Shown: positions 44,475 to 56,037, counted from the first letter of the stretch. The stretch is DNA of 64,000 bases from Paenalicyclobacillus cellulosilyticus (GCF_014647315.1 NZ_BMOY01000002.1:62001-126000), one strand, 5' to 3'. Notes: generated from the letters alone by a model not told the origin. Made by a program: numbers and translations.

Positions 44475-45281
44475 TTATCCCGTGTGGTGAAAAGCGGAAA
44501 GATTGCTGACAACCATGAAGTTGACCATCACGCCGCCGAAACAAGCCGCACAGGCCGCCACCAGCGCCCGGTCCGCCCAACCTGTGCGCCGGCGCAGCCA
44601 CAGGCACACCGCGTACGAGAGCCACAGAACGCTCGTCGCGACCAACTTCGGGTCATGCCAGTACACGCGGCCAAACGCCACGACGCTCCACAAGACGCCG
44701 AACACCATCGCCATCATCAGAAACGGCAAGCCGAGAAACACGGCGCGAAACGTGTAGCGCTCAAGGGTCGCGAGCGGCAGCAGGCGAAAGTACCACGATG
44801 TCCAACGCTTGTGCCGCAAGCTCCACGACTGCACCAGGTACATGACGGCGAAGACAAACGAAAACGCAAACGCGACATAGCTCGCCAACGCAAACGCAAT
44901 GTGCAAAAGCAAAAGGTCTCCACTGCGAACCTGGGCACTCGCCGCCGCCCCCGGCGCGAGCGGAGCGAGCACCACCAGGGCGAAGCTCACCACGCTCGCC
45001 AAAAAGGGCAACAGATCGACGCGCAGCCAGGAGGAGGCGAACCACGCCACGAGCAGGATGACCCACGACACCCACAGGGCCGCGTCAAACCGGTCAAGCA
45101 CCGCGCCGGTCAGGTGTAGACGGTCGAACAACCAACCGGTTTGCACCAGAAGCACGACCGCCATGGCCCATTGCGCCAGCCGCTGCAGCCAACGCCTTCG
45201 TTCCATCGCGTCGAAAAACCAGAACAACACGCACAAGGCGTTTCCCAAGGAGAACGCATCGTACGCAACCTGTGCCGCCAT
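44475..45281 (-). CDS. hemX: HemX/CcsA family membrane protein
   Basis: 268 residues, eight or so hydrophobic helices beginning with FSLGNALCVLFWFFDAM. Carries the cytochrome c assembly (CcsA/ResC-type) signature region LLLHIAFALASYVAFAFSFVFAVMYLVQ and Trp/His residues near RVYWHDPK. In B. subtilis HemX lowers HemA levels. Second gene of the hem operon between hemA and hemC. Confidence 0.9.
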   Translation of the reverse strand: MAAQVAYDAFSLGNALCVLFWFFDAMERRRWLQRLAQWAMAVVLLVQTGWLFDRLHLTGAVLDRFDAALWVSWVILLVAWFASSWLRVDLLPFLASVVSFALVVLAPLAPGAAASAQVRSGDLLLLHIAFALASYVAFAFSFVFAVMYLVQSWSLRHKRWTSWYFRLLPLATLERYTFRAVFLGLPFLMMAMVFGVLWSVVAFGRVYWHDPKLVATSVLWLSYAVCLWLRRRTGWADRALVAACAACFGGVMVNFMVVSNLSAFHHTG

Positions 45282-45293
45282 CCTCGCCGGCTC

Positions 45294-46706
45294 CTATCGG
45301 GAGGCCACCGGACAGGCTGAGAACGGCTCGCCTTCCCCTTCTCCGAGGAGCGACTGGCTCCACTGGCGCAGCCAGGCCGCCCACTTGGTGAGCGCACGTG
45401 CATCTTCCGGGGCGCCATCCGGCAACCGCGCCGCCCACTCCGCTTCGGATATATTGAACAATTGGGCGAACCACGCCAACTGTTGCACCCCGTCCTCCGT
45501 ATGCGCCAATGCCTTCAGCCGGTGCACCGGGTGATGTAAAAGCTGATTCACGATGCTCATCGTGTGTTTGTCGAGCACGTCCCAATCCCGGTCGGACAGG
45601 TGCGGGAGCTTGCGCCGCAGGCTGTCCATCACGGCCGCCTGTACCTCGGCGCCGCGCGCGCGCACCGCCGCAATGAGCGGGACCACCGCCTGCTCCGCAA
45701 GCCATGCGCCGAACTCGCGCATGCCTTCGGCAATCAACCGTTCCACCGCGGCCGCGTGCCGCGCCCGTTCCGCCAGATTGGCGGCGACCACGCCCTCGAG
45801 GTCATCGATGTCATACAAAAATACGTTGCGCAGACGTGCCGCCTCAGGATCCACGTCCCGCGGCACCGCGATGTCGATGATGACCATGGGTTTCTGATGG
45901 CGCCTCCGCATGGCCGCCGCGACGGTTTCCGCCGCCAGCACCACATCCCGCGCGCCCGTATTGGCGATCACGATGTCCGCCGCGCAAAGCGCCTCCTCCA
46001 AGGCGGACCATGCCACCGCCTGACCGCCGACCGAGGCCGCGAGGCGCAAGGCGTGATCGAACGTGCGATTCACCACCCGCAGGTCGCGGATCCCGTTCGC
46101 CATCAGATGCTGCGCCGTCAATTGCCCCATCTTGCCGGCGCCGACGACCAAGACGCACCGGTCGCGCAAGTCGCCGAACACCTTCTTGACGAGTTGAACC
46201 GCGGCATAGCTGACGGAAACCGCGTTCTGCCCGATGCCCGTCTCCGTCTGGGCCCGCTTGCCCACGTGGATGGCGAGACGAAACACCTGATTGCACAGCC
46301 AACCTGTGTTCCCGGCTTCGGCCGCCTGCATGTACGCCGCACGAACCTGGCCGAGGATCTGGGTTTCGCCCACGACCAAGGAATCCAACCCGGACGCGAC
46401 GCGAAACAGGTGACGCACCGCGGCGTTGCCTGTATGCGTGTACAGGTGGCGGCCCGTTTCCCCCGCCGGCAAGCCAGCGCGGCGCGCGAACCATTCACGG
46501 AGCCATCGTTCCGCGGCCGCTGTGTCCGCCGCCACCCCGTAGACCTCGGTCCGGTTGCAGGTGGAAAGGACCACCGACTCCGCAAGCTCACCCTGCGCGC
46601 GCAGCCGGGCCAGGACGTCATCCGTTTCGAAGTCGGCCACGCTGACCCGTTCGCGGAGTTCCACCGGGGCCGTCTTATGGTTCATCCCAACCACAAGCAG
46701 GTTCAC
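45294..46706 (-). CDS. hemA: Glutamyl-tRNA reductase
   Basis: 470 residues from a GTG 6 nt after GGAGGG (VNLLVVGMNHKTAPVELRER). Catalytic Cys in VVLSTCNRTEVYG near residue 50; NADPH-binding GAGKMGQLTAQHL near 190; C-terminal dimerisation helices. Reduces glutamyl-tRNA to glutamate-1-semialdehyde, the committed step of C5-pathway haem synthesis. First gene of hemAXCDBL. Confidence 0.97.
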   Translation of the reverse strand: MNLLVVGMNHKTAPVELRERVSVADFETDDVLARLRAQGELAESVVLSTCNRTEVYGVAADTAAAERWLREWFARRAGLPAGETGRHLYTHTGNAAVRHLFRVASGLDSLVVGETQILGQVRAAYMQAAEAGNTGWLCNQVFRLAIHVGKRAQTETGIGQNAVSVSYAAVQLVKKVFGDLRDRCVLVVGAGKMGQLTAQHLMANGIRDLRVVNRTFDHALRLAASVGGQAVAWSALEEALCAADIVIANTGARDVVLAAETVAAAMRRRHQKPMVIIDIAVPRDVDPEAARLRNVFLYDIDDLEGVVAANLAERARHAAAVERLIAEGMREFGAWLAEQAVVPLIAAVRARGAEVQAAVMDSLRRKLPHLSDRDWDVLDKHTMSIVNQLLHHPVHRLKALAHTEDGVQQLAWFAQLFNISEAEWAARLPDGAPEDARALTKWAAWLRQWSQSLLGEGEGEPFSACPVASR

Positions 46707-46784
46707 GACCAACCCTCCGCAGCGCGCGGTGTGAGGCACAGGACGAACCGAGTCCTTTCACCTCTCCGCCATATTCTCCGCAAT

Positions 46785-46793
46785 ATTATACCA
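46785..46793 (-). promoter_or_regulatory. Extended -10 promoter of the hem operon
   Basis: Minus strand TGG-TATAAT with a perfect -10 hexamer and TGn extension. No -35 hexamer is recognisable upstream. It lies about 79 nt before the hemA GTG. Confidence 0.6.
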
Positions 46794-46843
46794 CGCTGTG
46801 CGGGAGCGGCGGGCGGCTTATGTGAACATGCTGTGGACACGCT

Positions 46844-47455
46844 TCAACCGCGCGCGGGCGAGGGAGACCCGCCTTTGGCCTGGTTCAGGTCTGCGGCGAG
46901 CAACGCCCAAACGTCGTCGAGCCCCTCCCGGGTCGTCGCCGAAGACGGCAGCACGGGCGCATCCGTCCGCAACACAGTCTGGATGCGCCGCACTTGCACC
47001 ATCCGTTTCGATCGCGACACCTTGTCGGCTTTCGTCGCCACCACACACACCGCTCTTGCCCCGCGCAGCCATCGGTGGACGTCCACGTCGTCCTGCGTCG
47101 GGTCGTGCCGGATGTCAATCAGGTGCAACACGCGCAACAGCGGGCCGCGCTGGCGCAAGTATTCGGTGATCATGCGTTGGAAGCGGGCACGCTCCGCCTG
47201 GCTGACGGCGGCGTAACCGTATCCAGGCAGGTCGACGAAGCGGAAGCTGCCATTGACACGGTAAAAGTTGATCTCCCGGGTCTTCCCCGGCGTGGCCGAC
47301 ACCCGCGCCAACGAGCGGCGACCCAACAGCGCGTTGATGAGGGACGACTTGCCGACATTGCTGCGGCCGACAAATGCGAATTCAGGCAAGCCGTCCTGCG
47401 GCCACTGCCGCGCATGGACTGAGCCCAACTCAAACTCCGCAGTACGCACGACCAT
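46844..47455 (-). CDS. engB: Ribosome biogenesis GTP-binding protein YsxC/EngB
   Basis: 203 residues; the ATG shares one base with the lonA stop (TGATG), and a GTG just before is an alternative. G1 GRSNVGKSS near residue 28, G2 TPGKT, G3 DLPGYGYA, G4 TKADK. Assists 50S subunit assembly. It follows lonA as in B. subtilis (lonA-ysxC). Confidence 0.96.
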   Translation of the reverse strand: MVVRTAEFELGSVHARQWPQDGLPEFAFVGRSNVGKSSLINALLGRRSLARVSATPGKTREINFYRVNGSFRFVDLPGYGYAAVSQAERARFQRMITEYLRQRGPLLRVLHLIDIRHDPTQDDVDVHRWLRGARAVCVVATKADKVSRSKRMVQVRRIQTVLRTDAPVLPSSATTREGLDDVWALLAADLNQAKGGSPSPARG

Positions 47456-49878
47456 CACTGGCGCGGCCCCTCCTCGGCGTATCCGCCATGGACCAGCTCA
47501 TGCAACGAAGCCGGCGGCGACGGAAACACCGGCTCCTCTTCCGGCGCCGGCAGGAGCGCCAAATCCAGCACCTCGTCCATATGCTTGACCGGCACAAACT
47601 TGATGCTCGCACGGACGGATTCCGGGACATCCTTGAGGTCCTTGACGTTCCCCTCCGGATAAATGACCGTCTCGACGCCCGCCCGATGGGCGGCCAGGCT
47701 CTTCTCTTTCAACCCGCCGATGGGCAACACCCGTCCCCGCAGCGTGATCTCGCCGGTCATCGCCACCTTGCGGGAGACAGGGCGGTTGGTCAGCGCGGAA
47801 GCCAGCGCCGTGGCCATCGTGATGCCCGCTGACGGGCCGTCCTTCGGGATGGCGCCCTCCGGGACGTGGATGTGGATGTCGTTCGTCTCGGTAAAATCGG
47901 CCGGCACACCAAGTTCCCGGGCCCGCGAGCGGATGAACGACACCGCCGTCTGCGCGCTCTCCTTCATCACGTCACCCAGGTGTCCGGTGAGCACCAGCTT
48001 GCCCTTGCCAGGGACGACCGACACCTCGATGGTCAAGGTATCGCCACCCGCCTCCGTCCACGCCAAACCGGTGACCACGCCCACCTGGTCCGACTCTTCC
48101 ACTTGGCCGTACCGGTAGACGGGCGGCCCGAGGAACTCGTTCAACAGCTTAGGCGTCACCGTCACGCGCGCCCGGGAACCATCCGCAATCTGGCGCGCGA
48201 CCTTCCGGCAGATGGACGCCAGGAGCCGGTCGAGTTGGCGCACACCGGCCTCCCGCGTGTAATACCGGATGACCTCGAGCAACACCTCATCCGGCACGCG
48301 GATGCGGTTGCCGTCCAACGCGTGCGCCTTGCGTTGCTTCGGCAGGAGATGGCGTTTGGCAATCTCCAGTTTTTCGAGCTCGGTGTAACCGGAGAGCTGA
48401 ATCACTTCCATCCGGTCCCGCAGCGGCCCCGGAATGTCGTACAGGTTGTTCGCCGTCGTGATGAACATCACGTCCGAGAGGTCGAACGGGATTTCAATGT
48501 AATGGTCGGAGAACGCGGCGTTCTGCTCCGGATCGAGCACCTCCAGCATCGCCGCCGCCGGATCGCCCCGGAAGTCGCTCGCCATTTTGTCGATCTCGTC
48601 GAGCAGAAACACCGGATTGCGCTTGCCCGCTTGTTTCATGCCTTGAATGATCCGCCCGGGCAGCGCCCCGATGTAAGTACGGCGATGGCCGCGGATCTCC
48701 GCCTCATCGCGCACGCCGCCGAGCGAGACCCGGACGAACGGCCGGTTGAGCGCCCGGGCGATGGACTTGGCGAGCGAGGTCTTCCCCACACCCGGCGGTC
48801 CGGCGAGGCAAATGACCGGGCCGGTGAGTTTGGCCGCTAATTTCTGGACCGCAAGAAACTCCAGGATGCGCTCCTTCACCTTCTCAAGCCCGTAATGGTC
48901 CTCGTCGAGCACGCGCTCCGCGTACGCCAAGTCGACGGTGGAATCTGCCGCCTCAAGCCATGGCAAGGCGAGCAGCCAATCGATGTATGTGCGCGCGACC
49001 GTACCCTCGGCCGAGTTGGGCGGGATGCGCTCCAGACGGTCAATCTCCTTCTCCAACCGTTCGGCGACTGCCTCCGGCAGCGGCTTCTTGGCCATCGCCT
49101 CGCGCAGTTCCTCGACCTCCATCGCCCGCCCTTCACGTTCGCCGAGCTCCTTTTGAATGGCCTTCATCTGCTCGCGCAAGTAGTACTCCTTTTGCGTGCG
49201 CTCCATCTGTTTGCGGACGCGTTGGTGGATCTTGCGTTCCAGTTCGAGCACCTCGCGCTCGTCCGACAAAAAGCCGAGCAGCTTCTCGAGGCGCATGGGA
49301 ATGGAGATGGCCTCCAGCACCTCTTGTTTGTCGCGGACCTTGAGCGGCAGATACGCCGTGATGGTGTCCGCCAGCCGTCCGGGGTGTTCAATCTCCAGGA
49401 TGGCGGCATAGTTCTCCTGTTCTCCCCGCTTCGACAGCTTCATGTACTGTTCGAACTGCTGCGCGACGGCGCGCACCAAGGCTTCAATCTCCGGCGTGAC
49501 GGGCACTTCCGCCGGTTCCGTGTACACCTCGACCTCCGCCTCGAACCATCCTTCGGTCCGGACGAAGCGCACGATGCGCGCCCGCGCCACGCCTTCCACC
49601 AGGACACGGATGGTGCCGTTGGGCAGCTTCATCATCTGCTTGACGCGGGAAAGCGTCCCAATCCGGTACAGGTCGTCCGCTGTCGGTTCATCGATTTGGC
49701 AGTCCTCCTGGGAGGTCAACAGGATGAGGTGCTCGCCGGCCATCGCCTTTTCCAACGCCTTGATGGAGATGTCGCGGCCCACGTCGAAGTGGAGCACCTG
49801 CGTCGGAAACACCAGCAAACCGCGCAGCGGCAACAGCGGAAAGACTCGTTGGGTGCTTATCTGCCCTTCCTCTTGCAT
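47455..49878 (-). CDS. lonA: ATP-dependent protease LonA
   Basis: 807 residues from ATG giving [22 protein letters not shown] is weak. N-terminal substrate-binding domain (1-305), AAA+ domain with Walker [19 protein letters not shown] near 355, and a Ser-Lys protease domain: Ser in [14 protein letters not shown] near 678 and Lys in [16 protein letters not shown] near 722. Degrades damaged and regulatory proteins. Confidence 0.97.
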   Translation of the reverse strand: MQEEGQISTQRVFPLLPLRGLLVFPTQVLHFDVGRDISIKALEKAMAGEHLILLTSQEDCQIDEPTADDLYRIGTLSRVKQMMKLPNGTIRVLVEGVARARIVRFVRTEGWFEAEVEVYTEPAEVPVTPEIEALVRAVAQQFEQYMKLSKRGEQENYAAILEIEHPGRLADTITAYLPLKVRDKQEVLEAISIPMRLEKLLGFLSDEREVLELERKIHQRVRKQMERTQKEYYLREQMKAIQKELGEREGRAMEVEELREAMAKKPLPEAVAERLEKEIDRLERIPPNSAEGTVARTYIDWLLALPWLEAADSTVDLAYAERVLDEDHYGLEKVKERILEFLAVQKLAAKLTGPVICLAGPPGVGKTSLAKSIARALNRPFVRVSLGGVRDEAEIRGHRRTYIGALPGRIIQGMKQAGKRNPVFLLDEIDKMASDFRGDPAAAMLEVLDPEQNAAFSDHYIEIPFDLSDVMFITTANNLYDIPGPLRDRMEVIQLSGYTELEKLEIAKRHLLPKQRKAHALDGNRIRVPDEVLLEVIRYYTREAGVRQLDRLLASICRKVARQIADGSRARVTVTPKLLNEFLGPPVYRYGQVEESDQVGVVTGLAWTEAGGDTLTIEVSVVPGKGKLVLTGHLGDVMKESAQTAVSFIRSRARELGVPADFTETNDIHIHVPEGAIPKDGPSAGITMATALASALTNRPVSRKVAMTGEITLRGRVLPIGGLKEKSLAAHRAGVETVIYPEGNVKDLKDVPESVRASIKFVPVKHMDEVLDLALLPAPEEEPVFPSPPASLHELVHGGYAEEGPRQ

Positions 49879-49988
49879 CGTCTCGTCTCTACCCCCACCT
49901 GCCGGAATCCGTCCGTCGTCCAACGCGCCGCAGCGCATCATGAGCCAAACACCGGGCGTACGCGCATTTCCATTTTCAATTGGACCTT

Positions 49989-50018
49989 ATTTTACTGAAT
50001 CGCATTCCACCAACGCAA
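49989..50018 (-). promoter_or_regulatory. Candidate sigma-A promoter of lonA
   Basis: Minus strand TTGCGT (50013-50018), 18-nt spacer, TAAAAT (49989-49994). It sits right behind the lonB terminator hairpin in an AT-rich gap, about 110 nt from the lonA ATG. No CtsR- or HrcA-type repeat is visible nearby. Confidence 0.55.
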
Positions 50019-50020
50019 AT

Positions 50021-50047
50021 GCCCCGGCCGGAGCGTGCGGCCGGGGC
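50021..50047 (-). terminator. Stem-loop after lonB
   Basis: Minus strand GCCCCGGCCG, 7-nt loop, CGGCCGGGGC, then ATTTGCGTTG. A 10-bp perfect GC stem about 64 nt past the lonB stop; the T tract is short, so it may be a partial terminator. Confidence 0.6.
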
Positions 50048-50110
50048 CAAGCGAACACCGGACGAACATCGACTGCGGGTTTGCCCATGCGGGATCGCCG
50101 CGGGTCCGGT

Positions 50111-51802
50111 TCAGGACGGAAGGGAGACGGTACCCAGCGGGCGCACGTTGTGAACCGAAACGTCCGGGGACTTGGCGATGGGATCTGCCATCCCGCCGAC
50201 CAAGGAAAGCCGCAATACGTCCTCAAACCGCTCCACCGGAACGACTTTGACGCCCTGGACCTGTTGGTACATCTCCCGCCAGTTGTCTTTCGGGATCAAA
50301 ACCACGCTCGCACCCGCTTCCGCCGCCGCCTCGATCTTCGCCGGAACGCCGCCGACCGGGCGCACCAACCCGCGCAACGACAGCTCACCTGTCATCGCCA
50401 CCGACGGCAAGACCGGGATTTGGCGCACCGCCGAATACATCGCCGTCGCCATCGCGATGCCGGCACTCGGCCCGTCCACCGGAATGCCCCCTGGAAAATT
50501 GACATGCACATGGTAGTTGGACAGAGGGATCCCGAACAACCGCTCCAAGATGGTACACACGTTTTCCACGGAGCACTGGGCCATCGATTTGCGCCGCACC
50601 GTCCGGTCGCGGCCGTTGATCATCTCCTCATCGACGAGCCCGGTCAGCGTCAGCTTCCCCTGCCCGGGGGGAGCGGGCGTGGCGCACGCCTCAATTTCGA
50701 CCAACACACCCGTCGCCGGTCCGACCACCGCCAAACCGTTCACCACACCGACCTGCGGTTGGTCGCCCACCTTGCGTTCGATACGCGGGCTGAGCTGGCT
50801 GAATTGAACCACCCACTCCACATCCGCCAAGGTGATGTCCTGCCGCTGGTCGGTGAGCGCCAAGCCGCCGGCAATCTGCACGATGTTGACCGCATCGCGG
50901 CCGTTCGTGGCATAACGCGCCACTTCCGCCATCGCCTGCGGGTCCATCCGCATGTGCAGTTTGCGGACCGCGCGCGCCACGATTTCCAAAATCTCATCAC
51001 GCGACAGCGGTTTGAAAAACACCTCGACGCACCGGGACCGGATGGCGGGCGGGATTTCTTCAGGCGCGCGCGTGGTCGCGCCGACCAAGCGGAAGTCGGC
51101 CGGCAGACCGTTCTGGAAGATATCGTGAATGTGCGACGGGATGGACGTGTCTTCCGAGCTGTAGTAGGCGCTCTCGAAAAACACCTTGCGGTCTTCGAGC
51201 ACCTTCAACAGTTTGTTCATTTGAATCGGATGCAGTTCACCGATCTCGTCGATGAACAGGATGCCTCCGTGCGCCTTCGTCACCGCCCCCGGTTTGGGCT
51301 GAGGAATGCCCGCCATCCCCATCGCCCCGGCACCTTGATAGATGGGGTCATGCACCGATCCAATGAGCGGATCGGCGATGCCCCGCTCATCGAAGCGGGC
51401 TGTCGTGGCGTCGATTTCGACGAACTTGGCATCGGCACGAAACGGCGAGGCGGGATTGCGCTTCGCCTCCTCCAGAATGACGCGCGCCGCGGCCGTTTTG
51501 CCGACCCCGGGCGGTCCGTAGACAATCACGTGTTGCGGATTGGGACCGCACAGCGCCGCGCGCAGGGCGCGCAATCCGTCCCGTTGGCCGACAATGTCCT
51601 CGAGATGCGTCGGACGGGTCTTTTCCGCCAACGGCTCGCTCAGTGAAATGGCGCGCAGCCGGCGAAGCTTCTCCAATTCTTTTTTTGATTCCCGCTCGAT
51701 GGTGTGCCGGTTGTGGTTTTGTGTCTTCAAGAGGTTCCAAAAGTAAAGGCCAATCACCACAGCGAAGAACACCTGAATCACAGCCAAGATGGTGGCAGTC
51801 AC
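50111..51802 (-). CDS. lonB: Sporulation-associated ATP-dependent protease LonB
   Basis: 563 residues, GTG start after AAGGGAGGA. N-terminal membrane helix (ILAVIQVFFAVVIGLYFW), AAA+ domain with Walker [18 protein letters not shown] near residue 95, and Lon protease domain: Ser in DGPSAGIAMATAM, Lys in PVGGVPAKIEAAAEAG. In B. subtilis LonB is made in the forespore under sigma-F. Shorter than LonA because it lacks the large N-domain. Confidence 0.93.
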   Translation of the reverse strand: MTATILAVIQVFFAVVIGLYFWNLLKTQNHNRHTIERESKKELEKLRRLRAISLSEPLAEKTRPTHLEDIVGQRDGLRALRAALCGPNPQHVIVYGPPGVGKTAAARVILEEAKRNPASPFRADAKFVEIDATTARFDERGIADPLIGSVHDPIYQGAGAMGMAGIPQPKPGAVTKAHGGILFIDEIGELHPIQMNKLLKVLEDRKVFFESAYYSSEDTSIPSHIHDIFQNGLPADFRLVGATTRAPEEIPPAIRSRCVEVFFKPLSRDEILEIVARAVRKLHMRMDPQAMAEVARYATNGRDAVNIVQIAGGLALTDQRQDITLADVEWVVQFSQLSPRIERKVGDQPQVGVVNGLAVVGPATGVLVEIEACATPAPPGQGKLTLTGLVDEEMINGRDRTVRRKSMAQCSVENVCTILERLFGIPLSNYHVHVNFPGGIPVDGPSAGIAMATAMYSAVRQIPVLPSVAMTGELSLRGLVRPVGGVPAKIEAAAEAGASVVLIPKDNWREMYQQVQGVKVVPVERFEDVLRLSLVGGMADPIAKSPDVSVHNVRPLGTVSLPS

Positions 51803-51835
51803 GAGGATCCTCCCTTTCTCCCAGCCGGTAGGATC

Positions 51836-51864
51836 CAGTATGCCCCGCCCGTTCAGGCATAAAC
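51836..51864 (-). promoter_or_regulatory. Candidate forespore (sigma-F/G) promoter of lonB
   Basis: Minus strand GTTTA (51860-51864), 14 nt, GGGCATACTG (51836-51845). The -10 fits the known sigma-F pattern GGNNANANTR exactly; the -35 deviates at one base and spacing is one short of the usual 15. B. subtilis lonB is a sigma-F gene, which supports the reading. Confidence 0.45.
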
Positions 51865-51900
51865 AAAAAAAGACAGCCCGCTGCGTCCGGGCTGCCGTCT
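51864..51900 (-). terminator. Intrinsic terminator of clpX
   Basis: Minus strand CAGCCCG, 7-nt loop, CGGGCTG, flanked by AGAC...TCT pairing, followed by TTTTTTT. It lies 86 nt past the clpX stop, before the lonB promoter. Confidence 0.85.
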
Positions 51901-51985
51901 CATCTTGCCATGCTTCACGCCATGTGCCGCGAAGCTCGCCGTGATTTCGCGGTTGCGCAGTGTGCGCGGCGTGCGCGATGTGTGC

Positions 51986-53260
<1,275 letters not shown>

Positions 53261-53301
53261 CGGGTTCCCTCCCTCGGAGAGGTGATTCAAAAATTATCCC
53301 C

Positions 53302-53330
53302 ATTATAGAGCCTGTGCTTGCGGTGCGCAA
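53302..53330 (-). promoter_or_regulatory. Sigma-A promoter of clpX
   Basis: Minus strand TTGCGC (53325-53330), 17-nt spacer, TATAAT (53302-53307). Perfect -10 and ideal spacing; about 42 nt before the GTG. It separates clpX transcription from clpP. Confidence 0.75.
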
Positions 53331-53391
53331 AAGCGGGCATCCGCCATCCGGCCGCCCGCTTCGCGAGAAGGTGCGGCGGCGCAAAGGCGAC

Positions 53392-53976
53392 TCACTTGGC
53401 GCCGACGACCACCTCGTCGATGATCCCGTACGCCTTGGCCTCTTCCGCCGACATGAAGTTGTCGCGGTCCGTGTCGTGCTCAATCTTCTCGAGCGGTTGA
53501 CCCGTCCGCTCAGCCAAGATCCGGTTCAGCTTGTCTTTGGTTTTCAAAATCCAGTCGGCGTGGATCTTGATGTCGGTCGCCTGCCCCTGCACACCGCCCA
53601 GCGGCTGATGGATCATGATCTCGCTGTTCGGTAACGCGTAACGCTTGCCCTTGGCACCCGCAGCCAACAGCACGGCCGCCATGCTCGCCGCCATGCCGAT
53701 GCACATCGTCGACACGTCCGGCTTGATGTGCTGCATGGTGTCGTAAATGGCGAGACCCGCCGTCACCGAACCGCCCGGGCTGTTGATGTACAACTGAATG
53801 TCACGCTCCGGGTCGTCCGCAGCCAAGAACAAGAGCTGGGCGACGATGGAGTTGGCGACATAATCGTCAATCGGCGTCCCCAACAGAATGATCCGGTCGC
53901 GCAACAGGCGCGAGTATATATCGTAGGACCGCTCACCGCGGCTCGTCTGCTCAATGACAATCGGCGTCAGACTCAT
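53392..53976 (-). CDS. clpP: ATP-dependent Clp protease proteolytic subunit ClpP
   Basis: 194 residues from ATG 9 nt after GGAGGG; an ATG three codons earlier sits directly on the SD. Catalytic Ser in [16 protein letters not shown] near residue 96, His in [12 protein letters not shown] near 121, Asp near 170 ([10 protein letters not shown]-type region). Forms the tetradecameric degradation chamber. It lies between tig and clpX. Confidence 0.98.
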   Translation of the reverse strand: MSLTPIVIEQTSRGERSYDIYSRLLRDRIILLGTPIDDYVANSIVAQLLFLAADDPERDIQLYINSPGGSVTAGLAIYDTMQHIKPDVSTMCIGMAASMAAVLLAAGAKGKRYALPNSEIMIHQPLGGVQGQATDIKIHADWILKTKDKLNRILAERTGQPLEKIEHDTDRDNFMSAEEAKAYGIIDEVVVGAK

Positions 53977-54031
53977 CTGTGCCATCCCTCCGCCATCCGG
54001 CCGGACGCTCCCGCCCGGACCGGCAGCATCT

Positions 54032-54060
54032 GTAAAACAAGGCACGGACCCGTGCCTTGT
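54032..54060 (-). terminator. Intrinsic terminator of tig
   Basis: Minus strand ACAAGGCACGG, 2-nt loop, CCGTGCCTTGT, then TTTA. An 11-bp perfect stem 38 nt past the tig stop. A TAAAAT element lies between stop and hairpin, so if clpP is transcribed from there the hairpin would be in its leader. Confidence 0.75.
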
Positions 54061-54098
54061 CTCCATACGTATGTCCTTCAGGCTCATTTTACACCAGG

Positions 54099-55397
54099 TC
54101 AGACGATTTTGCCATGCGCCACGAGGAACTCGACCACCTTGCGGTTGCGCATGTCCTCGCGCAGCCCGGCCAGACCGGGATCCCGCAGCTCGAACAGCTG
54201 ACGGATTTGACCGGCCTCCATGTTCAGCCTCGCCGCAATCTGTTCGATCTCGGCAGTGACCTCTTCTTCGGTCGGCTCGAGCTGCTCCTTCTTCGCAATG
54301 GCTTCCAGCACGAGCGAAGTGCGCACATTCCGCTCCGCGGCCTCACGGAACTGACCGCGCAACTCTTCCATGGTCATCCCGGTAAACTCCAGGTACTCGT
54401 CGAGCGGGATCTGCTGCAAGGCCAACTGCTGCGAAAAGTTGAACACCAAACGGTCGATCTCGTGCTCAATCATCACAGGCGGAATGTCGATGGTCGCGCC
54501 GTCGACTGCGGCCTTGACCGCTTGCTCCTCCAAGTGGCGTTTGCGATCCTCTTCCGCGCGCTCCTCCAACTTTTTGCGCACATCGGCAACAAACGCGTCG
54601 ACCGTATCGAACTCGCTGATCTCCTGCACAAACTCATCGTTCAGCTCGCGCAGCGCCTTGCGCTTGATGTCGTGCAGCACCACATGAAACGTCGCCTGTT
54701 TGCCTGCCAACGACTTGACGTGGTAGTTGTCGGGAAACGTGATCTGGATATCCCGTTCCTCACCCGGCTTCATGCCGATGAGCTGTTGTTCAAAACCCTG
54801 CACAAACAGGCCGGACCCGATTTCCAATTGGTAGTTCTCGGCTTCCCCGCCTTCAAACGGCTCGCCATCGACGGTACCGACAAAATCGATGTTGACCGTA
54901 TCTCCCTCTTGCACCTCGCCGTCCTCAACCACCTGGATTTCCGCGTGCTGCTTGCGGATACGGTCAATCTCCTCCTGCACCGCCGCGTCATCCACCACGA
55001 AGCGTTCCCGGTCGTCATGCAATTCAATACCCCGGTACTCGCCCAACACCACCTCGGGTTTCACCGTGACCGTCGCTTTGAAGATGAACGGCTTCCCCGC
55101 CTCGACTTGAATCACGTCGACCGTGGGGCGATCGACCGGATCGATGCCTGTCTGTTCCACAGCCTCCTGATAGGCCCGTGGCAGGAGGTATTCAACCGCA
55201 TCTTGGTAGAGCGACTCCACGCCAAAACGGCGTTCGAATATTTTGCGCGGCACTTTGCCCTTGCGGAAGCCGGGCACCACGACGCGCTTGACCACTTTTC
55301 TGAACGCCCAATCCAGCGCTTCCGCAAAACGCTCGCTGCCCACCTCCACTTCGAGGACGCCGACGTTGGCTTCAGTTTTCTGCCACTTCGCGTGCAT
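54099..55397 (-). CDS. tig: Trigger factor
   Basis: 432 residues. N-terminal ribosome-binding domain with [20 protein letters not shown] (signature GFRxGKxP), a central FKBP-type PPIase domain ([40 protein letters not shown]), and the helical C-terminal chaperone domain. Folds nascent chains at the ribosome exit. tig-clpP-clpX-lonB-lonA order is conserved in Bacilli. Confidence 0.97.
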   Translation of the reverse strand: MHAKWQKTEANVGVLEVEVGSERFAEALDWAFRKVVKRVVVPGFRKGKVPRKIFERRFGVESLYQDAVEYLLPRAYQEAVEQTGIDPVDRPTVDVIQVEAGKPFIFKATVTVKPEVVLGEYRGIELHDDRERFVVDDAAVQEEIDRIRKQHAEIQVVEDGEVQEGDTVNIDFVGTVDGEPFEGGEAENYQLEIGSGLFVQGFEQQLIGMKPGEERDIQITFPDNYHVKSLAGKQATFHVVLHDIKRKALRELNDEFVQEISEFDTVDAFVADVRKKLEERAEEDRKRHLEEQAVKAAVDGATIDIPPVMIEHEIDRLVFNFSQQLALQQIPLDEYLEFTGMTMEELRGQFREAAERNVRTSLVLEAIAKKEQLEPTEEEVTAEIEQIAARLNMEAGQIRQLFELRDPGLAGLREDMRNRKVVEFLVAHGKIV

Positions 55398-55500
55398 GCA
55401 CACTTCCTCCCTGACCCACGGTCGCAGCGCACACTGCCCTGATGCGGACGTTTCACGCTGCAGCACCACGTCGTAAACGGCTCTCACGTAAAGACACTTC

Positions 55501-55528
55501 ATTATAGCATGATCCGCCGGGTGGACAA
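55501..55528 (-). promoter_or_regulatory. Sigma-A promoter of tig
   Basis: Minus strand TTGTCC (55523-55528), 16-nt spacer, TATAAT (55501-55506). Perfect -10. It lies about 104 nt upstream of the tig ATG and just right of an AT-rich island. Confidence 0.7.
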
Positions 55529-55544
55529 CCACCCCGCAGGCAGG

Positions 55545-56037
55545 ATGAGTTCAGATCACGCAATAAGAAATCCAAGTCGAAGGGAAATGCCGATCACGAA
55601 GTTACAATGGCATATCGCATTGGAACGCGCTGAGACTCTAAGATAAAGGCTTTCGAGAACTCAAGCAATACATCAATCCATAGAGCACGAGATCTCTGTA
55701 ATGTTGACTTAAGTAGAGAAGATTACTTCCTGTTCCACAAGAAATTTCTACTACGGAATTTCCATCAGCGATCTCCAGTTCGCTGAGCAGTTGTTTTCTG
55801 TAGACCGCCTCTCCACCGTAGCGAAGAAAGAAACTCACTTTGTTGGAAAGATAAATACTGATGTTGTGGAAGTGATCCACTCCAAGGCATCATGTGTAGC
55901 CGGATCACAAAGGATGTTCGATATTTCGTAATGCATATCGAGACACACCTCTATGTAGTACGGTTGGAAAAGCTCAATCCCCACTCGCTTGCCCAGATCT
56001 CTTGCTTTCGTTCCCAACTCATTCCCAAAACGGCAAA
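55545..56037. other. AT-rich island next to tRNA-Arg
   Basis: Sampled 60-base lines here are 38% to 43% G+C, against about 70% in flanking coding lines. The island starts just behind the tRNA-Arg terminator and ends near the tig promoter. Apart from a broken methyltransferase-like gene it holds nothing recognisable. The location beside a tRNA gene and the composition suggest remnant acquired DNA; no duplicated tRNA end was seen at the far side. Confidence 0.75.
55594..55936 (-). pseudogene. Frameshifted SAM-dependent methyltransferase remnant
   Basis: An ATG 8 nt after AGAGGTG starts MHYEISNILCDPATHDALE, but the frame ends soon. A second frame from about 55880 continues with FLRYGGEAVYRKQLLSELEI and the class I methyltransferase motif VVEISCGTGSNLLYL. 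A third frame from about 55680 carries on as GIDVLLEFSKAF, the expected acidic motif after strand 2, and stops at 55594. Two frameshifts and a length near 113 codons, about half a normal enzyme, show a decayed gene. Confidence 0.65.

Noticed and set aside
49442-51646. 734-codon plus-strand frame spanning lonA start and lonB
   Set aside because: It covers a promoter, a terminator and parts of two genes on the other strand, which a real gene would not.
53985-54098. CtsR operator at clpP
   Set aside because: The direct heptamer repeat GGTCAAA-like pair is absent; only an isolated GTCTGACC is seen.
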